From: Levilactobacillus tujiorum | Lineage (GTDB): Bacteria > Bacillota > Bacilli > Lactobacillales > Lactobacillaceae | Direction: 5' to 3' | DNA length: 64,000 bases | NCBI RefSeq assembly: GCF_012641185.1 | Contig: NZ_JAAXLK010000009.1 | Span: 45,456-109,455, forward strand | Part shown: positions 59,129 through 64,000 of the stretch, in pieces | How positions within the stretch are numbered: the stretch's first letter is position 1 | Layout of the letters: each line of letters opens with the position of its first letter | Position numbers and translations under genes: made by a program | The notes under the pieces: model-generated | Seen by the model: the letters and a program-made list of their open reading frames with translations, nothing else | Databases searched by the model: none | Told to the model about the DNA's origin: nothing

Positions 59129-59728
59129 TTAGTCATCATCTTCGTCATCGTCCGGTTGAACGGTCATCACTTTCCCCGTATAAGCATTAACGGCAACTTC
59201 CTGGGTTTGCTGGCCATCGCGGACTTTGACTTCCCACTGAACCTGATCATGCTCCCGTTCTAACGACCACTTCACCGCGGAGCCACCGCCCACCTTTTGC
59301 GTGGCCGTCGCGGAAATTTGCTTCAAATCCTTGAGTCGATGCACATCAATTGCCTTGTGTTTACGTGCCACGTCAGCCGTTTCGTCGTGATCCAACCGCT
59401 CTTTTTCGTGGTGCAACACCTTACCGGAACGGGCATCCACCACGACTTCATAGTCATACGTGTTGTCTAAGCCCGCGACCTCGTAACGGTACTGACCATT
59501 CTCGCGTTCCAACGACAATTCACTGAGTGAGATCTGATCATTAAACTGCTGATGCAACCGGCTGATGGCTGTTTTTACCGATACCTTAATGGTTTTAGGT
59601 GACGCGGCGGTTGGGCGCGACGTCTGCTGCTCAGTCTGATTTGACTGGTGAACTTGCTGTTTCGGCTTACTAGCCTGACACCCAGCTAAAATGAACACAC
59701 TCACAAACAGAATTCCTAGTCTTTTCAT
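59129..59728 (-). CDS. PepSY-domain lipoprotein
   Basis: A 199-residue lipoprotein. The signal RLGILFVSVFILAGC ends in the lipobox LAGC. A Gln/Thr linker leads to two PepSY units: AISRLHQQFNDQISLSELSL with YRYEVAGLDNTYDYEVVVDA and SGKVLHHE, and a second ending WEVKVRDGQQTQEVAVNAYT with GKVMTVQPDDDE. PepSY proteins sit outside the membrane and often inhibit or regulate proteases or two-component sensors. The ATG at 59728 follows GGAGGATCGAGGA. The very acidic tail DDDEDDD is unusual. Transcribed alone. Confidence 0.88.
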   Translation of the reverse strand: MKRLGILFVSVFILAGCQASKPKQQVHQSNQTEQQTSRPTAASPKTIKVSVKTAISRLHQQFNDQISLSELSLERENGQYRYEVAGLDNTYDYEVVVDARSGKVLHHEKERLDHDETADVARKHKAIDVHRLKDLKQISATATQKVGGGSAVKWSLEREHDQVQWEVKVRDGQQTQEVAVNAYTGKVMTVQPDDDEDDD

Positions 59729-59850
59729 TCCTCGATCCTCCATTATCGGTTGTCCAGTTAGTTCCGCTCATTATTTTCACGCTAATAAACTTCAGTCAGC
59801 GACCACTTAATTAGGCGCGCAACGCTGGGTCCTGCCCACCCATCATAATG

Positions 59851-60297
59851 TTATTCATGATAGGGCTTCTTGTCACCCGTCAGTGTATCCGCCAACTGCT
59901 GCAAAACCCTTGCCAATTCAGCGCGATCCGTATTGGAATAGCTCGTCAACTTTTCGCGAAATGCTGCCTCCCGTGCGAGCTTAATCTGCATCAATCCACG
60001 TTGGCCTTGCGGGGTCAACGTTAGCAGGCGGATGCGTTGATCACGGCGTTCAGCTTCTTGGAGCCATCCCGCTGTGATCAGCTTGTCCACCTGACGACTG
60101 ATTGACGAATGGTTGCGCCCAATCTGATCAGCCAATTGACCGATGCTAATTTCCGGTTGACGGCCTACCCGGACCACAATCGGCAGAGCGGCTGGTTCCA
60201 GCGGGACATCGGCCTGTTGGAGTAAATGCCGGTCCTGTTGCGGCTGATTAAAAAACGTGACAATTTCAAATAGTGCTTCAAAAATTTCATTATCCAT
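59851..60297 (-). CDS. MarR-family transcriptional regulator (divergent from flavin reductase)
   Basis: A 148-residue MarR protein. PIVVRVGRQPEISIGQLADQ with IGRNHSSISRQVDKLITAGW are the first helix and recognition helix, and RRDQRIRLLTLTPQGQR is the wing. The remaining helices dimerise. It is divergent from the FMN reductase gene at 60373 across 75 bp that contain a perfect GTGCAT-C-ATGCAC palindrome over the start site of that gene. The likely inducer is a quinone or aromatic compound, as in MarR/HypR-type pairs, but this is inference. Confidence 0.9.
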   Translation of the reverse strand: MDNEIFEALFEIVTFFNQPQQDRHLLQQADVPLEPAALPIVVRVGRQPEISIGQLADQIGRNHSSISRQVDKLITAGWLQEAERRDQRIRLLTLTPQGQRGLMQIKLAREAAFREKLTSYSNTDRAELARVLQQLADTLTGDKKPYHE

Positions 60298-60299
60298 AC

Positions 60300-60343
60300 T
60301 TGTCAGTATACCAGATTAATGCTAAGATGTGTGCATCATGCAC
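60300..60343 (+). promoter_or_regulatory. Promoter and operator of the NADPH-dependent FMN reductase gene
   Basis: TTGTCA (60300-60305) and TAAGAT (60323-60328) are 17 bp apart. The perfect 13-bp palindrome GTGCATCATGCAC lies at 60331-60343, over the transcription start. Repression by the divergent MarR protein is likely. Confidence 0.7.
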
Positions 60344-60372
60344 GAATAAATTATTATTAAGGAGTCTTTTCC

Positions 60373-60927
60373 ATGACTAAAAACATTGGGATTATTTTAG
60401 GGTCAACTCGGCCTTCACGCATCAGCCCTAGCATCGCCGAATGGCTGCAAAAAAATATGGCGCAACCTGACCTGCAAATCGACTTCATCGACCTAGCCAC
60501 CATTGATTTGCCTTTCCTAGACGAGAGTGAACAGCCCTCAACTGGCATCTACCATCAAGCGCACACCCAGGTTTGGAGCCAACTCGTTCAAGAATACGAT
60601 GGCTTTGTGCTCCTCTTCCCCCAATACAACTGGGGCTACCCGGCACCCTTAAAGAATGCCCTCGACTACCTCTACAAGGAATGGGCCCACAAGCCCGTTA
60701 GCATGGTCTCTTACGGTGGTCACGGTGGCTTCCAAGCCGCTCAGGGAATGGCACTTGTCATTCGCGGATTAAAGATGCAGTTACTGACCAACAATCTTCA
60801 AATCAGCCTCCGCAAAGATGACCTGGATGATCGCGGCCAATTCATCGATCCAGACACAGCGCTGGCACCTTACGCCTTCAACGCGCAACAGCTAGGAGCC
60901 GAGTTCAGTCACGTTCTAACAAAATAA
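60373..60927 (+). CDS. NADPH-dependent FMN reductase
   Basis: A 184-residue flavodoxin-fold reductase. NIGIILGSTRPSRISPSIAE is the phosphate-binding loop of the FMN_red family, VLLFPQYNWGYPAPLKNALD and SYGGHGGFQAAQGMALVIR bind flavin ring and dimerise. It may reduce quinones, azo dyes or chromate with NADPH in the cytosol. AAGGAGTCTTTTCC precedes the ATG. Its upstream palindrome and divergent MarR neighbour suggest induction by electrophiles. Confidence 0.92.
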   Translation: MTKNIGIILGSTRPSRISPSIAEWLQKNMAQPDLQIDFIDLATIDLPFLDESEQPSTGIYHQAHTQVWSQLVQEYDGFVLLFPQYNWGYPAPLKNALDYLYKEWAHKPVSMVSYGGHGGFQAAQGMALVIRGLKMQLLTNNLQISLRKDDLDDRGQFIDPDTALAPYAFNAQQLGAEFSHVLTK

Positions 60928-60987
60928 CGCTTGATAGATAAGGCAATGCAATAATCACATTTGGCCTAAAGCTGGGCAACCTAGTGG

Positions 60988-61240
60988 TCCCTGCGCCTTA
61001 CCGGCCGGCAGATATGGGCTGGATCGGTGCGAACACAACTTGAAGCCTCGAAAGGCCCGAGTCTACAAGCTAAGAAAAGTAGCCTAAACCAGTCACCTGC
61101 GGCTGGCAAAGGTTCCGCCTGCTGTGGAGACTGCCTGCGGCCTGAGAAGCGGTCCTCCGGCTCGGTTTGAAACCTGACCAAAACCGTCAGTTTCCAAACG
61201 CGTCCCACGCTGTAAGCCGAAAATCGGCTAACACCGTCGA
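60988..61240 (+). repeat. Related but diverged repeat block
   Basis: It starts GCGCCTTACCGGCCGGCAGA and continues TGGGCTGGATCGGTG, which parallels the left end of the foldback family, then runs into hairpins such as CTGCGGC/GCCTGCGG and GTAAGCCGAAAATCGGCTAA. No other copy is in this window. No gene with a ribosome-binding site lies in 60928-61624, only repeats and a terminator. Confidence 0.5.
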
Positions 61241-61337
61241 CACAGCTGGCTCCACCTCTACCCTCCTCCGGTTACGGCCGTCGTTGAATACAACTGGCGG
61301 ATTATCAATTAAACAATCGTGATTGGCGACCTTCACG

Positions 61338-61516
61338 TAGCCGTGAGTGAGTCAAATTTGAGCTCAGCCGTGGGATTTACCACGTAGTTCTCTTGGTAAA
61401 TGGCGCCTTTGAGACGCGGCTTTTTCGGCTCAAAGCGAGGTTCGAGACCGCCCTATGGGGGATTAGTACATCCTCACCACAGCGTTCCAGCTCAAAGCTT
61501 GACGAACGGCAAGGCG
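61338..61516 (-). repeat. Dispersed foldback repeat, copy E (reverse, small insertion)
   Basis: Reverse copy from TAGCCGTGAGTGAGTCAAAT to TTGACGAACGGCAAGGCGG. It has the CAAATTTGAGCT end, GGTAAATGGCGCCTTTGAGAC, AAAGCGAGGTTCGAGACCG and a short insertion GGGGGATTAGTACATCCTC relative to other copies. The hairpin ACCAAGAGAACTACGTGGT is weaker. Confidence 0.8.
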
Positions 61517-61568
61517 GCAGTCTGATCTATGTTGCTTTTCACCCTTTAATAAAGCAGTGATTATCTGC

Positions 61569-61602
61569 ACAACAAAAGCCCGACTCATCGGGCTTTTGTT
61601 GT
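61569..61602 (-). terminator. Terminator of the MetE-like gene (bidirectional)
   Basis: ACAAAAGCCCGA pairs with TCGGGCTTTTGT around CTCA. Confidence 0.9.
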
Positions 61603-61624
61603 ACTTGTTCACTTCTGACGGGCA

Positions 61625-62749
61625 TTAGCCCCAAACACTATCCGCGATGCGCTTAACCAGCTGTAACTTCGCCCACTGTTGCTCCTCAGTCAGCTGATTG
61701 CCTTCCTCAGTAGAGGCAAACCCACACTGGGTGGACAAGGCTAGATTGGCCAGGGGTACCTGCTTGGCCGCTTCAGCAATCCGCGCCTTGACCACGGACT
61801 CGTCTTCTAGCTCTGGGAATTTCGACGTCACTAATCCCAGCACCAATCGTTTGCCAGTATCGCCATTCCAAATTCGTTTCAACGGCGCAAAGCTCCCGGC
61901 ACGATCACTGTCATATTCCAAGAAGAGGCCATCATAGTGCAGTTCACCTAAGTAATCCGCAACATCGTCGTAACTCCCGGAGAAGAGGTAAGTCGACTTG
62001 AAGTTTCCCCGGCAGATGTGCGTGGTAACCGTTAAATCATCAGGTAGCCCTTCCAGCAACTGATTGATCACCCGTACCGCATCGTTAGCCAGTCCCACGT
62101 ATTTTTGATGTGCGGCCTGATCATCAGCGGTGGCGTTCAGCTTGCTGATCAGGAAGGCCCACGTCGTATCGTCCAATTGTAAGTAGCGGCATCCTAGATC
62201 ATAAAAATGTTGAATCGTTTCATGGTACGCCGTGGCTAGATCGTCTAAGTAAGCATCCCAGCTGTCATAGAATTGATGCCAGTTATCACTCCGATTGTCC
62301 CGGAACAACATCGTCGGTGACGGGATAGTCTGCTTCACCACCACACCGGCGGGCACTAAGCTCTGTAAGTATTGGAAGCTTTCAAAGAAGGGATGGTCTG
62401 GGTTAAAGGCCACTTTGCCGATTAAATCAGCGTTATCCGTTCGCGTCTTACTGCCATGGAATTTATAACTTTGCTGATAATCATAGTGCCCGACCCCCGT
62501 CAGTCCCCACAGAAAGTCCAAGTGCCACCAGCTACGGTTAAATTCACCATCCGTTACCGCCTTTAAGCCCAGGTCAACTTGCTTCTGCACGACCCGCTTG
62601 GTCTCAGTACGTTGAACCGTCTTTAACTCATCAGCCGTAATTTCGCCGGCCGCAAATTTTGCCCGCGCATCCTTCAAGTTTACTGGTCGCAAGAGACTGC
62701 CGACAACATCGTAACGATACGGAAAAGCCTTCAAAGTCGTTGTGGTCAT
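61625..62749 (-). CDS. Cobalamin-independent methionine synthase-like methyltransferase (YxjG/YxjH type)
   Basis: A 374-residue protein corresponding to the C-terminal catalytic half of MetE. It opens RYDVVGSLLRPVNLKDARAK; RYLQLDDTTWAFL is the strand before the metal site, and the zinc ligands are in VTTHICRGNFKS (His and Cys), LFLEYDSDRAG (Glu) and LALSTQCGFAS (Cys). It probably transfers a methyl group to homocysteine (or a related thiol) to make methionine. The donor is uncertain because the short form lacks the N-terminal half. It is preceded by a methionine-type T-box, which strongly supports a methionine role. AGGAGGAATTTAAC precedes the ATG. Confidence 0.92.
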   Translation of the reverse strand: MTTTTLKAFPYRYDVVGSLLRPVNLKDARAKFAAGEITADELKTVQRTETKRVVQKQVDLGLKAVTDGEFNRSWWHLDFLWGLTGVGHYDYQQSYKFHGSKTRTDNADLIGKVAFNPDHPFFESFQYLQSLVPAGVVVKQTIPSPTMLFRDNRSDNWHQFYDSWDAYLDDLATAYHETIQHFYDLGCRYLQLDDTTWAFLISKLNATADDQAAHQKYVGLANDAVRVINQLLEGLPDDLTVTTHICRGNFKSTYLFSGSYDDVADYLGELHYDGLFLEYDSDRAGSFAPLKRIWNGDTGKRLVLGLVTSKFPELEDESVVKARIAEAAKQVPLANLALSTQCGFASTEEGNQLTEEQQWAKLQLVKRIADSVWG

Positions 62750-62790
62750 GTTAAATTCCTCCTAGATTTTAGTGATCTGTCATCGTAAAT

Positions 62791-63061
62791 TAAAAGCGAT
62801 CATCCCTCGAACCAATTGCTTAGTTCAAGGGACGATCGCTCGTTTTACCACCCTAGTTCACACAGTCCTCACGGGCCATGCCTCAACGGTACCTGTTGAT
62901 ACCCGGAAAGTTAACGGTTCCTACCGACCGAGCAGCGTCAACCACTCAGTAGCTATTAGGAGCTCATCTTCACAGCTAACCCTCGACCCGTTTTCACTAT
63001 CCGGGCTCACTGCACAACGGTTAGGCCATTACTCTTCTCCTAGCTTTATGACAAATCGATT
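62791..63061 (-). promoter_or_regulatory. Methionine-specific T-box leader
   Basis: On the minus strand the leader ends with the T-box TGAACTAGGGTGGTAAAACG (62841-62860) and a strong terminator, GCGATCGTCCCTTGAAC pairing with GTTCGAGGGATGATCGC (62796-62839) followed by TTTTAATTT. Stem I contains TAGCTGTGAAGATGAGCTCC, where ATG at 62965-62967 is the expected specifier codon, so uncharged tRNA-Met should bind and prevent termination. The whole element is about 270 nt. Confidence 0.9.
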
Positions 63062-63074
63062 AGAAATTAAAGCC

Positions 63075-63103
63075 AGTGTAATCCTCCCCAGAAAACCTGT
63101 CAA
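63075..63103 (-). promoter_or_regulatory. Promoter of the T-box leader
   Basis: Minus-strand TTGACA (63098-63103) and TACACT (63075-63080) are 17 bp apart. Confidence 0.8.
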
Positions 63104-63112
63104 GGGGCAACT

Positions 63113-63880
63113 CTAATCTAATAAGCCATGACTCTTCAAATAATCCCGCGCCACCGTAGCGGCCTTTTCGTGCTTAACGGACACCTGGTAGTTCATCTTC
63201 TGCATGTCAGTCGTCGTGACTTTCCCGGCCAACTTGTTCAGCGTCGTCCGGAGTTCCGGATGAGCTTTCAACAGCTTTTCCGTCATCAACGGCGCCCCCT
63301 GATACGGTGGGAAGAACTGCTTATCGTCCTTCAACGCGACGAGATGGTATTCCTGCACCTCCGCATCGGTGGTATACCCGTCAACCAGGTTAACTTTGCC
63401 GTTCGCAATCGCCTTGTAACGAATCGAGGGTTCCATCGTCTTGACACTGGCAAATTTAAAACCGTATGCCTGCTTCAATCCGGGATATCCATCTTTCAAT
63501 TGGTGGAAATCCGGATCGAATCCCGCATGGATCTTGTCCTCAACCGCAACTAAGTCCGAAACGGTCTTCAAGTGATACTGCTTGGCAAACTTCTGCGTGA
63601 CCGCCAAGTCATACCCATTTTGATACTTCATGGGCTTCAAATAAGCCATCTGATGCTGGCTTTTGAGCGCATCTTTAGCCACTTGATACGTCTTAGCCGG
63701 GTTATGGCTCGCCGACTTTTCGCCCGTGACCAACGATTCCAAGACCGTCCCGGTAAACTCAGGATAAATATCAATCGAGCCAGACTGTAACGCCTTAAAC
63801 AGAAACGACGTGGCCCCAAAGTTGGGCTTAGTCGTCACCTTAATATTAGGATGATCGTGTTCAATCAGATCTTTATACAT
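63113..63880 (-). pseudogene. Osmoprotectant (glycine betaine/carnitine/choline) binding protein, 5'-truncated
   Basis: A 255-codon stretch that matches the substrate-binding part of OpuC/OpuF-type transporters: MYKDLIEHDHPNIKVTTKPN, DIYPEFTGTVLESLVTGE, PMKYQNGYDLAVTQKFAKQY and VDGYTTDAEVQEYHLVAL, ending DYLKSHGLLD. Intact proteins have a signal peptide (or fused permease) and about 35 more residues ending in IGSKNFTE before this Met. Here an in-frame stop (TAA) lies six codons upstream, there is no ribosome-binding site, and a terminator stands 31 bp before the Met. It is most likely a remnant whose 5' part was lost. Confidence 0.75.
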
Positions 63881-63910
63881 GTTAATCAGCCTGAATTATT
63901 CATACCTTTC

Positions 63911-63955
63911 AAAAAAGTCGTCAGTTTTCATGTTTTTCAAAAACTGACGGCTTTT
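63911..63955. terminator. Terminator upstream of the truncated binding protein
   Basis: GTCGTCAGTTTT pairs with AAAACTGACGGC with A and T runs on both sides; probably the end of a gene beyond the right edge on the minus strand. Confidence 0.8.
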
Positions 63956-64000
63956 GATCTTGCTTACTATGTATTGAGACTCTAAATTTTGATGGTATCA

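Noticed and set aside
60981..61208. 75-codon open frame in the repeat-rich gap
   Set aside because: No ribosome-binding site, Arg/Cys-rich composition typical of non-coding G+C-rich sequence, and it lies inside a hairpin-rich repeat block.

Overview
The window looks like a chromosomal segment of a Lactobacillaceae species, most probably from the Levilactobacillus brevis-like branch. Pointers are the moderate G+C content, strong AAGGAGG ribosome-binding sites, a WxL-domain surface protein, a C69 dipeptidase, an oleate hydratase, the CopY/CopB copper module, a methionine T-box and several SPxx-type secreted wall proteins. I see no rRNA or tRNA gene, no transposase, no prophage and no CRISPR array.

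Layout. 1-10.6 kb: end of a sugar transporter, a tautomerase behind an unusual leader, a short UvrA-type ABC ATPase, a DUF1440/GPH-transporter pair, a MarR regulator, a PadR regulator with a HAAS-DUF4097 protein, cytidine deaminase and signal peptidase I. 10.7-17 kb: oleate hydratase, an AraC remnant, a membrane protein, a repeat-built secreted protein and an OatA-like O-acetyltransferase. 17.3-25.9 kb: adenosine deaminase, a tyrosine-recombinase-like protein that has lost its catalytic residues, a polysaccharide deacetylase, a 30-residue membrane peptide, two tandem XRE regulators that share an operator-like block, an unknown large membrane protein and an L,D-transpeptidase. 25.9-32.2 kb: an orphan RelB-like antitoxin, small redox genes with MerR and LysR regulators, an aldo/keto reductase and a frameshifted CoA-disulfide reductase with a rhodanese domain. 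32.4-35.7 kb: an ABC exporter pair. 36-41.6 kb: a transporter fragment, DacA, the copYB operon and a FusB-type EF-G-binding protein behind what looks like an attenuation leader. 41.8-49 kb: EamA transporter, sugar O-acetyltransferase, two secreted proteins and dipeptidase PepD. 49.5-58.7 kb: a P-type cation ATPase, and a phnDCEE uptake operon ending in a 5'-nucleotidase. 59-64 kb: PepSY lipoprotein, MarR with a divergent flavin reductase, a MetE-like methyltransferase under a Met T-box, and a truncated osmoprotectant-binding protein.

How the parts fit. Cell-envelope work is the largest theme (OatA, DacA, L,D-transpeptidase, polysaccharide deacetylase, WxL protein, signal peptidase). Nucleoside and nucleotide salvage is the second (cdd, add, the 5'-nucleotidase joined to the Phn transporter). 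Copper defence is complete as copY plus copB, and a third copy of the CopY box lies inside the promoter of the WxL lectin-like gene 11 kb away. Four degenerating genes (AraC, GPH transporter, OpuC-type binding protein, CoA-disulfide reductase) suggest ongoing gene loss.

Most interesting non-coding features: (1) the fusB-like leader with a 13-codon peptide and two mutually exclusive hairpins, one sequestering the ribosome-binding site; (2) a family of about 175-bp foldback repeats in at least five intergenic places; (3) the shared CopY box; (4) the 56-bp block shared by the tandem XRE genes. All functional statements rest on reading the sequence and remembered family features; no search was run.
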